Below are positions 46,606-59,986 of a DNA stretch of 64,000 nt, in pieces. Origin of the DNA: Nymphaea colorata (Eukaryota > Streptophyta > Magnoliopsida > Nymphaeales > Nymphaeaceae). Position 1 is the stretch's first letter. Each line of letters begins with the position of its first letter. The stretch is from the NCBI RefSeq assembly GCF_008831285.2, contig NC_045149.1, positions 7,468,417-7,532,416 on the forward strand. Direction: 5' to 3'. Under the pieces are notes generated by a model. It ran no database searches. It saw only the letters and a program-made list of their open reading frames with translations, and was not told the origin of the DNA. A program made the position numbers and the translations under genes.

Positions 46606-46794
46606 TGTTTGGTGCATTGACCGGGGCGGATGCCACTTTGTCTGTGCCTTCCCTCTATTGCCACTCGCCTCGTCCAACGGCGTGCACCGGGGACTCGGAA
46701 CCTGCCAGACTCGGGCCTGGCCCTTACATAGTGGCCTTTGGACCAGCCTGATAAGTAAAGTCGTGTTGATCATTTACTTTTTAATATTATTTTA

Positions 46795-46797
<3 letters not shown>

Positions 46798-46848
<51 letters not shown>
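46798..46848. repeat. (TA)n microsatellite
   Basis: About 50 bp of almost pure TA repeat. Confidence 0.9.
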
Positions 46849-46853
<5 letters not shown>

Positions 46854-49800
46854 TCATTAATATTTTTATTAATAAAAAGATTTTTTGTTCTAACCAGGCC
46901 GGCCTCTTCTTACTTTGTTTTTGGCTTGAGATCCATTCTGATTCCTGTTTGGTGTTGGTTGGTTTTCGATCAGTTTGATTGTTTCCCTTTACATGAAGCA
47001 TAATTACTATTGTCTGTCAACATATTGCTATTGTCCAGTCTTTCCAGGAAGCATATTTACTAGTGCCTGTCTCTCATCTTGTCAGCATTAAAAATCATAG
47101 TTATGTTCAAAGTATAATGTTCCCATTTCCCTTGCCCTCACTACTGTATATCATTTCCACCGGGGAAAAGCGATCCAATTTGTTTTTCTTTTTTTCATAT
47201 TCAAATTTGAATTTTCTATATTCGAAGTTTAAACAAATAGAGATGAAAATCTTAACTCATCAAAGTCCCATTTTAAAATATGACAAGAGTTAGATGTATA
47301 TATATTGCTTTCGAAGAGCTCTTACTCGAACCGCTACTTAAAAGAAAATAAGAGCTTTGATTTTCAGGCACATGAGTAAAGTAAGGAAAAAGCTAGATTT
47401 TCGTCGTTAAATGCAGTTAAAAACACTCCCCTTTTTCTAAGGATGGTGGGTTATTATGGAACCGTATGTACATTGGGAGCAGATGTTTGAAGAATCATGT
47501 ATATATTTCTCTAGTTTTGTAAGAATAGTCACCTTGTTGTATCCATCATTGCATGACAATCTTATCTTTTTCATTCAGGTATAGTTCGGGTTCTGTTAAA
47601 TTTTTGAAACTATAGTTTGTTCCCTACGACAAAAAATTCATAGCTTTTCTCCTAACTGTCATTATATTTTCACCTACAATAGGAAGATACAATAGACAAA
47701 TTACGAATACAAGGATACAATACAAGTATTTGGGAACTGCCATGGATGCTCGGTGCTAGGTAGTTAGCTCCAGAGAAGCGATACGCAGAGGGAGGAGGGT
47801 AGAAGGAAGAAGGGGCTATTACCTGTATATATAAAATCTAAAAGAATAGCATCCACAATAATCGAACTGATGACCGAGCTTTTACCCTTCCATCTTCTCA
47901 AAAGCATCCAAATTAATGAAAAAAGTATATCTTCTATAAAAATCCTTTCTTTTTTCAACTCCATGTAAAACTTTTTAAGATTTCGTTGTTGTTTGTGGCT
48001 AATGTTTGATCAAGAGAGATGTACAACAGTCTTGTGTTTTATTCTCCAAAGGAATGGAGTGCAGGTCACCCTATATGCACTTTTTTCCTAACCAAAAAGG
48101 GATGCGCTTTGGCAAAAACATTTCTCTTTTGCGTGGGACAGTAGTGCCTTAGAAAGAGGTTGTTCTACAAATGGAACAGTATGTGAGTGTTTCATAAATC
48201 TACCTTAAAGATTGAAAAAATGCAAGCATACGTAGTTTTAATATTTTATAAACCTGCTCTAAAGAGTTCACAGAGTGTTTCAACTACCAAACAATCCCTA
48301 AATATCTATTAAGACAGATTTATAAAACATTCACAAAGTGTTCCAACTATTAAACAACCTCTAAATATCTATTATTTTCTCTGACATAATATTGCCTTCT
48401 CATTTATTACTGAATAAATTGTTCCTCAATTTTTCTAGATTCCACTGACTCCTTGTTTCAAGCGTAAAATCAAAAGCACACTGTCAATATCCAAAATGTA
48501 AACCATGCACGTTTCACCCTTTGGGGAGTTTCACCTCCTTGTGGCCTCTTGGCTTTTTCTTTTTTTATATATCTAGCTTTAATTTTATGTTGCTTTTTCT
48601 TTATTTTTTAGGTTTAATTGAGTCTTGAGCAAGTGAATTAGTCACTTATACATGAAAACCGTCCGATTCATTGTAACTGAAAGAAAAACAAAAAAGGAAA
48701 ATATGAATTAATACTCAGATCATGAAAATACCGATTACCTCTTTCAGGTGTATCACTTTGCATTATTACCAGTTCCATCGTGCTCTTCTTCTTTTGTTCT
48801 TTGTTTTTTACTTCTACAACTATTTCCTGTTGGTAAATTTTGAACTGTAAAAAACAACTTCTGACTTTTTCTTCTTGGAAACAAGGGTTACCCATTCAAT
48901 TTTTATCTGCGTTCCAGTGTAAGGCTTGCTTTATTACCAGTCCCATCGTACTGTGTCTCTCTTTTATCTTCTCTCCTCTGTTTTTTCCTTTTACAATCTG
49001 TTGGTAAACTTTGAAAGAAAATTATTTTCCACTTCTTTTTCTCATCTTAGCCGCGTTTGACACATTTAGCACTACTCAATAGTTGTTATATATAACTTAA
49101 AATATATATATATATATATATTTGCATGTTCATGCAACCCATTTGGTTCAGTTAACATTACATAAATAAAAACATTTTTTGAACATTTTGCCATAAATCA
49201 ATTCTTGTTAATAACAATAGGTCTCAAGAACTGCAGGAAGCTCAAGCGTACCTCCTGAAGGATCCAGACTCTCTATGATTGAAGGCTTGGAGAGCATTCT
49301 TTTTGATAAATCTCATTAATATGTATGAGTGAGTAAACAATGACTGGCTATTAAAGTCATCCAACCCATTTAATTGGTGTCATTCACATGAACGAAATTG
49401 ATGGTTGAGAAAAAATAAAAAAGAAATGTGTAAACTGATATTAAATAAATATTCATCACCTTTTTTTTTCCTCTAAAGTCTAAATCATCTATTATGTTGG
49501 ATTGGACGGTCCTTATCTGGTTGAATATATATATATATATATATCACAAAGCAATCTGAGACACGATGAAGAAATATCAAACAAGAAAATGGGATTCACT
49601 GGTGCACGGCTGTTTAACCAATCCAGCAAAATCTCCAACCTAGTCACGTTGCTTACAAAATTTACTTTATTTATATATATAAGTTTTTTTATTAATTTTT
49701 ATTTTTTATATGTTAATGTTCTTCAAAGTTTGAAATTTAAATTTAGAGGCCATTTAACTCGAAATCTCTTCCCGTCTGAACCTGCCAAAAAAAGTCAGTA

Positions 49801-50081
49801 TTTATTCAATGTGTATAACATTAGACTTAGAAAGGGTTGCAAATAATGAAATTCAAATATGAAACAAGTTCAGAAGCTACTTAAGCAATATCAAATTAAT
49901 CTCGAAGTTGATAAAAATGAATTTGGATGTGGATCTGACATGATCAGATGCCTTCTTTTGGTGGCCATTAAATTCAATAACCTAACTGGTTGACAGATCA
50001 GTCGTCGGCTTCTACAACAAAGTGGGGATCAGCCGTCTTCATCATTCTTATTTGAGAAGCAAGCTTTGCTTCTTTGCATCA
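46849..50081. other. Intergenic region upstream of VTE4
   Basis: No gene is seen. It holds MITE-like fragments of the Tourist type near 48170-48360 (ACCAAACAATCCCTAAATATC), short (TA)n runs near 49110 and 49525, and AT-rich DNA. The VTE4 promoter must lie in the last few hundred bases, but I see no convincing TATA box there. Confidence 0.55.
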
Positions 50082-53000
50082 ATGGCGTCTGATGGGTCGT
50101 CGTCCCAACTCCTCCAATCGCCACCTGCAAAACTCGGTCCCCTCTCCCTCGTGACCAACTGGGTGCGGCCATTGTGGCGCGCCTCGCCTCGCCGTGCGCC
50201 GGAATCCGTCAAACCGGAGGCAGCAAAGGCCAAGAGCCTGCAGCAGGGGATCGCGGAGTTCTACGACGAGTCTTCCAGGGCATGGGAGGATATCTGGGGA
50301 GAGCACATGCACCATGGGTTCTACCAGCCGGGCGAGAAAGCCTCGCTTTCCGGCCACCGGTCGGCGCAGTTGCGAATGATCGAGGAGGCCTTGTGCTTCG
50401 CAGGCGTGCCAGGTTCGCCTTCTTTTTCTTCAACTGCTCATTCCTTTTCATTGGTCGATCGACAAGCGAAGAAACAGCAAACGCAGTCGCTTGACATCAG
50501 CAGTAGCAGCGGATGATGTTCGATATCGGACATCATCTTCGATGGTTCGTAGATCAATATCTTCGTCTATTAGTTTGAATGTGACGCTCTAAGTTATGAA
50601 GATAAGAAAATAAGAAACAGGTTAACACAGTTTTCAAAAGTTCTAGAGTGAGACCCACGACTGGAAGAAAGCTCTAGCTGCTAAACAGCCCTTCTCAATC
50701 TCGTTGTGCCAACCTCCTTCAATATTAGTTTTCAAAGATTTTTATCGGTTCAGAAGACAATATACTGGCACATCACGGTCCTCCTAGTGTCAGTTCTCTG
50801 CTACCAATAATGGTGCTCAACTTGGTGAATAGTTGAGTGCTCGGAGACCAGCTTGCCATCAGCTGCAGTGAACTTATTGATCGCAGGCAGCAGTGAACTT
50901 ATTTGTATACATTCATTCCTAGAGGATTCCAGATGGTGGTGAAGTTGCTAGATTTCTCTCTTAATAAGTTTCTCATTTTTAAGAAAATGAAAATTATTCT
51001 TATTTTTTCTTTTACATAACAGATCAGATCCTTGTGCTTAAACAATTCATGTTAAAAACATCAGGCGCAACAGCTATATATGCCATCAATTTTCTTACAT
51101 CTCGGGAAAATGGAATGAATAGAACAAAAAAAATAAGTTTTAAACTCATTATACATAGAGTAAGTAAATGATAACTTGAATATCCAAAGTCACTTAGCCA
51201 TCTAAAGAGAGTCGTACATAAATGGTGAGAAAAAACTAAGAAAGAAAGTGTAAATTAATAATAGAAGATAAAAATACCCATCAATTGTCTTGAATGAATT
51301 TGACGGTCTTGGGGTTAAATGGGTAGGTGACTGTGAAAAGCAGAGTCACCATTCAGTTTTTCCTAAAGATGTATGTAGAAAAGTTGAACGGTGACCAAAG
51401 TCATCTAGCCGTTTAACCAAGAACATCGGATTCATGATGCTGGATGGTTAAAAAAAAAAGTGATGGATATTTTTATTATCTAGTATTAATACATTTTTTT
51501 TTGTTATTTTCTCAATCATCTCTCAACCACTTGGCCCAATAAAAAAAAAAAGTTAGTGTTTAATTTGTTAGTCATGCGCTGCCAATAAAATATGCAGAGG
51601 ATGACTGATCGATCATTTTGAAGAAACTAAAGACAAAAGAAGACAGGTCCTGCAAACTGCAATATGCTGCTTTCCAGAAGTGAAAGCAGTTTTTTTTATA
51701 GAGGATGATAACATGGAAAGCTCCCTTTCAGTTCATTGATCCCTAAAGTGAACGGGCCCCCAACATAAGTTTGTTATTTTTATTTTTTTTCAATTTAATA
51801 AAAATTATTTTTTGAAGATATAAAATTGAAAAATAAGATAATATTAGCCGATAAGCAATGATACATATTGGCTAATGCTTTTATCTACGAGCAAATCAAT
51901 GCAAAGAAGATACCATTTTTTAGAAAACCAGTTTATACTCTCACGGCTCCATGATCAACGTCGATAAGTAAGTGTTCCCAGAGTTATCTTATTGCAAGAA
52001 AAGACGACAATATAAATGATAGTTCCAGATGACATTTTTATGAAGAGTTAACATCTCGAAGCTTTTGACGTGTCAGTTGATGGTATTTGCTGATGAGGGG
52101 AAAGACTCGTCATTGGCTTATTAAATTGCCCGCCGGATTCCACCACGTCAAATATTCCGGCCAACTCACCAAGTTTTTATGATTTGAAATTATATTTATA
52201 CGAAATGTTGAGTTTGATAGCTTCGAATCTTACATATAAAGCTGTATTAAAAAACATGTTTTTGAGAGATCTTAAGTTTAAAGAAACTATTTAGATTGAA
52301 GATTTCCAAAACATGAATTTGTGTTAACAACCATGAATCTAAGATGGGAAAGGAGGAAAGTGTGACCTTAAATCTGCCGAATCACTATGATGAAATAAAC
52401 AAACACAACCTGATATTGTTTGCCTATTCACATTCAATTAAATATGGCGTGGTAGATTGGATTTAATTTCTCAACATGCTTGCAACATGTTTGCAGGTGA
52501 TGAGAAAGGGAGGCCGAAGAGGATTGTGGATGTTGGGTGTGGAATCGGGGGCAGCTCCAGGCACCTCGCCGGAAAATACGGGGCAAGATGCCGGGGAATA
52601 ACCTTGAGTCCCTTTCAGGCACGAAGAGCCAATGAACTTTCATCATCCCAAGGGCTCGGAGATCAAGTCAGTCTGCAGCTTTTTCTAGCCATCTCCATCT
52701 TTCACGTGATACTAACTCCTGTGCAAGAGTCCTCTTTTCTCTTTACAAGTTTGTGGAAGCAAAGGCCTTTCAAGATTCCAATTCTTGTGCAGAAGGAAGT
52801 TTACGAGACTTCTAGCTTTTACTCTAGTCTGTTAGGCTGAGTTATTCATGTTATAGTCACAAAAGAACATGTTTTTTTTTAACATAAAAAAACGTGATAA
52901 ATAAATCAGCCAATTAAAACTTTAAAAAATGTCATTTTTTGAAAAAAAATTATAAAACAAAACAAATGTAAAAACTCGTTTTTCACTTTTTTTCTTTTTT

Positions 53001-55970
53001 TGTTTGTTTTATTCATTTTTTATGCTTTTTAATACCCAACTGTTTGTTTTTATTTTCTAATTGTTATTGGTTGTAAATCTATTCATTTTTTTTATGTTTG
53101 TATTATTAGTTTCTGACTTATTTTATTTTTTCACTTAAAAAAATTACCATAATTTTTTGTTTTTGTTTTTTTTACCTTACCTTGTATATTCAAGAAAAAA
53201 TTCACCGTTTAAAACCCAAGACAATTGTTTGTGATTATGCTTCTTGTTAACGATGAATTGAGAGTGGGCAATTGGGTGCAGGTGTTCTTCCAGGTTGCAG
53301 ATGCACTGGAGCAGCCTTTTCCAGATGGGAAGTTTGACTTGGTTTGGTCCATGGAGAGTGGAGAGCACATGCCTGACAAGAAGAAGGTGCACTTTCCCCA
53401 TTTTCTCTCTTGGATTTGTTTTCCATGGTCTGGTCAGCCCAGAACTTATGCTGGCAAGGACGTGGGAAAACTTTTCCACGTTAACTAGTGGGTCAGCAGT
53501 CCAAGGCTGGTACTAAGCATGAGAAATAATCTAAAGCATAATCCATTGTTGCATGCCCTTTAAGGGCGTGTTTGCATGTGCTGTGGAAAGGCGATTGTTT
53601 CCATGGAAAAGTAGGCATGATTATGCATTTTCATGGGCAGCCCTCACAGCATAGATGTTGCGATCATATTTGGAAATGGAGCAGGCCCATAAGACCTCGT
53701 TTGATAGCTAGAACACTATGTGAGTGTCCCATGAACATAGAACACTAGAACTACTGTTTCATGAATCTACTAATTGTTCCATTTATGAAACGGCCCCTAA
53801 GGATAACATGGACACAAGATGATTCTTACTAAACTTGGATCCACACTTCTTCTTGATTCCAATCTAATTACATAATTTGATTTGGACCCAGACTTAGATC
53901 GAGTCTGATGGAATTTTCAAATGAAACTTGTATATGTTTTGCATCGGATCCAAATTTTACATTCATTCAGATTTGGATTTAATCCAATCCAGTTTTCAGT
54001 TGAATATTTTTTTTTAACACCATTCCCATTCATAGGAGGCTTCTGAAAACTGCCTGCGACCTATCTGAGTGGGTGCTTGTTCCATAAATAGAGATGAGAA
54101 AAATTTTCCCATAAATCCGCTTGCTAAGACCCATATTCTTTTGGGACATGAATTGGTGATGCTAAATATGGTGACAAAGAATAATGTTGACATACTAACT
54201 TTTCAGGCTTATTATAATCAAGCCATTGACACTGGATGGAGCTATTGATTGTGTGACATTTTTTCCACTTCAAACATGAGAAAACATCCCATTTTCAAGT
54301 TTTGGTACTTAATCACCAACCCACCTTGACGTTTATGCGCCATGTAACACGACCGACCTGAAATCCCTTTTATGTGGCAGCAGGGGTGGCGAATTAAAAA
54401 AGTTTACATGTAAATTTTAGAAAATTTTACTTGTCTTATATAAAAATTTTGAAAAATGATATTTCGGCCCCTGTCAAAATTTAGAAACCTTAATTCGGCC
54501 TCCCTCATGAAAAAATTATGTCTTTACCCTTGTGTGACGGCCACCAAGCAATCAAACACTGGATTTCAGGTGCATGGAAAAGCGAAGAGTTGAGATCCTT
54601 AGTATGTGACCAAAACCTCCAATTTGAGGTCGGGGTCGCCTGACCTCAAATCCCCAGATCCTCAGTAACCTCAAATCACCTCAGATCTTTAACTGAAGTA
54701 GGGGTGTGATCTTGAACTGATGTAAGGAAATGTGCCCTCCGAGTATACGGTAAATGTTGACAGGTGTCATTTGACAGTTTGTGAACGAGTTAGCGCGAGT
54801 CGCCGCTCCCGGAGCAACGATCATCATCGTGACGTGGTGCCACCGGAATCTGCTGCCCAATGAGGAGTCGCTACAGCCGCAGGAGGTGGAGCTGTTGGAG
54901 AAGATATGTGATGCATTCTATCTTCCTGCATGGTGCTCTGCTGCTGATTATGCTAAAATTGCAGAATCCCTCAACTTGGAGGTAATTAATACACCTTCTC
55001 CTCTCTGAATTCCCAGAAGTGGTTTCATAAAATGCCATACACATGCCTCTACCCTCCACTTGTATCCATTCAACAGTTCTCTTCCAAGTATAGACCCTAT
55101 TTTTATAATTTTTGGAAAAGCAATACCATACAAATGAAAAATTGGTAAAAGCAATACTACTTGGGTAAGAGACAAAACCAGATCTATTGAAATTAATTAT
55201 TAATTTTTATTTTTATTTTTATTTTTGCAATCGAACTTTATATAATGATCTTAAGAGTGATTTAATGAAAAAATATATATTAAATTAGTCGTTTTGTTTA
55301 CTTAAATAATTTTTTTAAATAATAAAAAGTGAGCATCTCATATGACATGGAAATTTTGATGGTAAAAGGATTACTTTTTAAAAAAAATGACTTGAACTAA
55401 AGCATGATTTATATTAAATTAACGCTTATAAACATGTTCGAAGGTTCATATTTTTGTTCAAAAAAAAAATCTTTTTAACATGAATACCAGAATTCTGGTT
55501 TTTATCCCCAACCCAAATGGTTTGGCATTTACCAATTACTTCATACAAAACAATATTTTTTGTCTACTAAAATTAAATATACTCACGAGCCTGCATTACA
55601 TTTTTTAGGAAAATATCACATTTTTTTTTTGGAACCAGGATATCAAGACAGCAGATTGGTCTGAGCATGTGGCACCATTTTGGCCTGCTGTCATCCGATC
55701 AGCGTTAACCTTAAAAGGCTTCATTTCCATGCTTAGAGCTGGTAACCTTATGAAAATCTCCAATTTTTTCCGAGGAAAAGCATTCTCAGATCATCCTCAT
55801 TCTTGTTTGTGTTTCTAGAATTCCAAGTAATTCATTTTCCGATGGTATTCGATTCCACAGGATGGAAAACCATGAAAGGAGCAATGGTGATGCCACTAAT
55901 GATCGAAGGCTACAAGACGAACCTCATAAAGTTTGCCATAATCACATGCAAGAGGCCTCTATACCAGTAG
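50082..55970 (+). CDS. VTE4: Gamma-tocopherol methyltransferase, plastid
   Basis: Six exons: 50082-50412, 52497-52666, 53282-53386, 54778-54981, 55639-55741 and 55861-55970. All junctions are GT-AG and the phases add up to 340 residues. The enzyme methylates gamma- and delta-tocopherol with S-adenosylmethionine to give alpha- and beta-tocopherol (vitamin E pathway, plastid envelope). The Ser/Arg-rich N terminus (about 50 residues) is a likely transit peptide. Key blocks are GIAEFYDESS, WGEHMHHGFY, the SAM motif VDVGCGIGGSS, QVADALEQPFPDGKFD, LVWSMESGEHMPDK and VTWCHRNLLP, then FYLPAWCS, DWSEHVAPFWPAVIR and MPLMIEGYK. The frame opens upstream on GTG at 50022, but ATG 50082 is the natural start. 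The C terminus is odd: the family usually ends shortly after Lys-Pro-Leu, whereas here Tyr-Gln follow and the TAG stop (55968-55970) lies inside a MITE end. Introns 1 (2.1 kb) and 3 (1.4 kb) are long, and intron 3 carries repeats. Confidence 0.95.
54381..54532. mobile_element. hAT-like MITE in VTE4 intron 3
   Basis: It begins CAGGGGTGGCG and ends TCTTTACCCTTG, with inner phrases ATATTTCGGCCCC and TTTAGAAACCTTAATTCGG shared with the copy at 28807-29004. Flanks TGTGGCAG and TGTGACGG agree at 6 of 8 positions. It is intronic and about 245 bp before the exon 4 acceptor. Confidence 0.55.
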
Positions 55971-56163
55971 CGGAGCTACATGCGGGCTGATGTAGGCCGC
56001 CCCATGCTAGCCAATGCAAGTCCTTGAAAAAGTTTATTACGAGGAAGCTGGACCTGGTTCCATCCAGATGGAGCGCTCACGCCAGACTCCTGTCAATGCC
56101 CCATAAACACCGAACCTACTAAGGTTAATGTTCTTTGGATAAAATTTTCTGGCTCCGCTACTG
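55965..56163. mobile_element. hAT-like MITE at the VTE4 stop codon, 199 bp
   Basis: The left end CAGTAGCGGAGCTA and the right end TGGCTCCGCTACTG are inverted repeats with a single mismatch. Flanks are CTCTATAC (55957-55964) and CTCTATAA (56164-56171), an 8-bp duplication with one mismatch. The element's first bases supply the codon CAG and the stop TAG that now end the VTE4 frame. The rest of the element lies in what should be the 3' UTR. Confidence 0.8.
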
Positions 56164-58752
56164 CTCTATAACCAACTTATTGCTCAAACAAATCGAATAT
56201 CCTTATAGTCATTATTTGTTACCAACATCATGTATTGTATGCTTCGACCTATGAGTGGTTTAACCCAATGATATGAATCAAGTTATTCAAGAAAGAACTA
56301 TTACATTTTAGGGAAATTTGAGGAAGGATGAATTATACATGAACTCATTTCATTGGCAAGATGAATTTGAGGGGCAATTATTTGAATATTCAATTAAAAT
56401 CAGAGGTGGAGCCAGAAAATTCTGATTAAGGGGCACTAGGTATAAAATTTTCAATTTTTAAAGGGCACCAATATGTATGTGAAAAAAATGATTCAGAAAT
56501 ATCAATATAAAAACAAAAAAAAAATCGGGTTCATATGAGAATGACAATAAAAAAATTGTCTCATGCTTCTCATTAAACACAGACATTCCGGAATTATGTG
56601 CCCCGTTACTCGTTACTTGATAGGGTTGATTTGGACAAGGCCGTAGGATCAACCATTTGAGATCCATAGTTAGCCAAAAACTTTTTTGTAACTAAGATTT
56701 TATAAAAGTTTAACTATTAAAATTTTTTAGGCTGAAAAACTTTTTTTGTATGTCCTAAAAGAATATATATGAATTTTATGATCACTTTTATAGATTTAAA
56801 CATGAAGAATGCATCCACATAATCAGTTTTCTTTAACACAAAAAATATGTAAGGTAGATGCTGGGAGCCGTGTTGTCACCTGCGAACTACATTTGCTGTA
56901 CTTACAGGGTGATACATTATTCTTTCTTTTTTTTTCTAACATATAAGTGTCCCTTAAAACTTAAAATAATAGTGCCCATATTTAAAACTTCTTTTGCTCC
57001 ACCAACGAAACATCTCTATATGTTTGTGTAACCAAGATGATCGAGCAGGAAATAGTAAGGTAATCAGTTTTCATTTCAAATTCTTAGGGCATTAACTCTC
57101 TATGTTGCAAAAGACATAAAATTCATAGACAAGCAAGTTGAAGCACGACAAAGGTGGCACCAAAAGCATGCAAAGTATAAGGAGATGAGGGGTTGAATGA
57201 GGGTTTTGGCTTTTTGCTGAGTGGTGAAAAACCCCACTTAAAAGGCATCCGGATCATCTCGTCCACAAAACAGGAAAATGAACATGTTTTTACGGCTCTA
57301 GAAAGAACCGTTTTTGTTTAATGTGAACGGACGATCCTGTTAGACAGGAATGTCTGTCTTTTGCCGTTCTTTCTAGGGAAGCCGGGCATCTGTTCCACGT
57401 TTGTTTGGCAATTACTGAACAATGGAGTTCCGGGTCATCTCCTTTGTGGTGATTCAAATTAAAATAGTTGGCAAACCCATGACTCGGACCCGGGTTAGCT
57501 GATGACTGGGTCATTGAGCCAGTGAGTTGACTTATCGACTTGGTGAGTTGACTCGTTGACTCGATCGAGCTTGAAAATAACCTGAATTGGGTGAGTCGTA
57601 GCCAAGTTGGGGCGAAGCAAGGATGGACTGAACAACCTTGACTCATGGCTAGGTTTTCTAGCGATCCGAGTTTACTCAAACAATTCCCGAGTCAACTCCG
57701 CCAATTATGCAAATTACGTCTGAGAGGTTGAAGAATGCAAATAGATCTGGATTAGATTTGAGATACTTCAAGTTAATGCAAATGGACGTGGTGCAGCAGG
57801 ACTGGAAAATTAGATTCAACTTCTTATATGGTAGGACTAAAATTGGCAAATCCATACTTTATGATTTCACCAAAATGAAGCTATATTTTTTATTGATTAC
57901 ATAATTTAGAATAAGGAAAATGTTGTTGCTCCATATTTATGATTGGCACATTTGTGTTGGTCTTTTGTCTAATAAGTGTGTGTCTGTCTGTACAAGTATA
58001 CACATGCATACTATATATATATATATTATTTGTCATGTGGGTCAATGGACGCTCAACTAGTTAAGAGATCATACGTGTGGTTGAAATTTATTTTTGAAAT
58101 TATATTTTTTCAAATTACTTTTATCAAATTTTTTTGTTAGAATACATCTCCACCACAAATTTTTTTCTGGTTATTAGATTAAAGTTGATTGAATTTGAAA
58201 TATTGAATAGCTTATATATATATTATATATATTCTAAACGGTGACTAGTTATAATTGAATATACAAAGACATCACATCTGCTCGGCCATTCGAGCCCCAT
58301 TGGGGCCCCTTTGTAACAACATGAGAGAGGGAGAGAGAGAAAGAGAAAAAAAGGAGAGAGAGAAATGACATGGGGAGAGAGGAAGGGATGGGTAGACCTT
58401 GGCATCGGGCTGGTCCAGCCCGATAAGAGTTGGGTTTGAGTTGGTTTATGCTTTTGAAACTTAAGTCTGGCTCAGCTCGATTAAAATAAAAATATAATAT
58501 ATTTTAATTATATATATATATATTATTAAAATAATAATAAAAATTAAAAACAAAAAAGCAAATCGGGCACCGGCTAACTTGGTTTGGCTTTTTCGATCCT
58601 AAGCCCGATCGAACCAAGTACCAGGTACCCGTCAAGTACCCATGAGTACCGGTAGCATAGGCTTAAGGAGGGGTAGAGGAAGAAACATTTGACAAGTTTG
58701 ATTTAGGATGAAATGGCTTAGATTTGATATTTTAATTATCATGCAATTATCT

Positions 58753-58784
<32 letters not shown>

Positions 58785-58789
58785 GTCTT
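56164..58789. other. VTE4 3' flank and intergenic DNA
   Basis: The VTE4 3' UTR must begin inside or just after the MITE. Another MITE fragment lies at about 56403-56530 (AGAGGTGGAGCCAGAAAA; GGGCACCAATATGT; AATATCAATATAAAAAC). Open frames near 57290-57679 and 57707-57904 show no resemblance to known proteins. Several (TA)n tracts lie at 58.0-58.8 kb. Confidence 0.5.
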
Positions 58790-59290
58790 TATTATGATAC
58801 ATTTCTTCATTATAATACTGCAACCTGCCGTTTGATGAATGTTAATAAATATCAATGAACTGACACATTAGATTGAGAGATTATTGTGGGGATGCTGACA
58901 TGAGGGTATGGAGCAAAACATAGAAAGATAGTGGCCTAATAAGTAGGGACTTTAATGGATCAGATTAGAATTAAATATAGTTTTAACCATACTCATGTTT
59001 CACACATATTCATATATTTTGATTTTTATTTAGATTTAAATGCAAACAAAGAAAACTATTCGAATTCGAATCTGAAATATGATTTTTATATTAATATCTG
59101 AATCAATTGGTTTTCAAAATATAAGAGTATTAGATATATGATATTTATTTAAAATTAAATCCAATCTAAATCTGAATCTGATCAAACAATTATGAATATA
59201 CGAATCTGATCCTGAATCCCATCGGATATCATTTCATAAAACCAACTTAATCGAATATTAATATTTCTTTTTCATATCCCATTTGTTCAA
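58790..59290. repeat. Block repeat B, copy 1
   Basis: It is similar to 60375-60910. Shared phrases are ACATTTCTTCATTA, CAATGAACTGACACAT, GAGAGATTATTGTGG and an AT-rich tail with TCAGATT motifs of the dispersed family. Confidence 0.6.
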
Positions 59291-59389
59291 AAGAGTTTGA
59301 TCGATTATTTGATTTAAATTGGATATATTGACATCACCTTTTTTCATGTGATTGATATTAAAGGTAAAAATTTGATTTATAGATATTGA

Positions 59390-59870
59390 TGTAGATATTA
59401 AAATATCAGAAGGACATGTACTTGAATTGGTGGTACATTCCATATAAAGTGTCATTTATATGAAAAGGCACTATTTAAAAGTGCATTTCTCTTCCTTTCT
59501 TAAAATGATGAAAACGCTTGTAAAAAAAAAAACAGCTGTTCCTTGATATGCTTCATCAAGTACCTTAGAACACTAACAATATGTTACTATTGCCAAACTT
59601 CCCATTAAAAACTGGTATGGTCACACCTAGAGCTAAAAATTTTGATCCATGAAAGCACACACACTATATATATAACATAAATGATTAAGTGGTATTTGCA
59701 TATAAAATATATAAATAGATAGAGTAAATGAATGTGTAAATAAGTAGTTTTTTTGGATGGGATTGTGTGGGCAACTACCTATGTATGCCCACATGTGGCT
59801 TCAGTCTTAGGTGTATCTGTACCAGCGACCATATTAAATTTGCGTTCTTGATCCAGTGTCAAGTCCGCGC
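59390..59870. repeat. Block repeat C, copy 1
   Basis: It is similar to 63450-64000. Shared phrases are TACTTGAATTGGTG, CTCAAAATGA/CTTAAAATGATGAAA, AACAATATGTTA, GCTAAAAATT and, near the end, TTGATCCAGTGTCAAGTC/TTGATCCAGTATCAAGTC. Confidence 0.6.
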
Positions 59871-59986
59871 CCTTTGGTATATGACACCAGGCCGACAGAA
59901 GTGCCATGTCATGCAGAGAGTACGGCACGCAATGCCAATTAATGAACTGACAGTTTGAACCAACTCATTATGCAGCTTGAGGGTTG

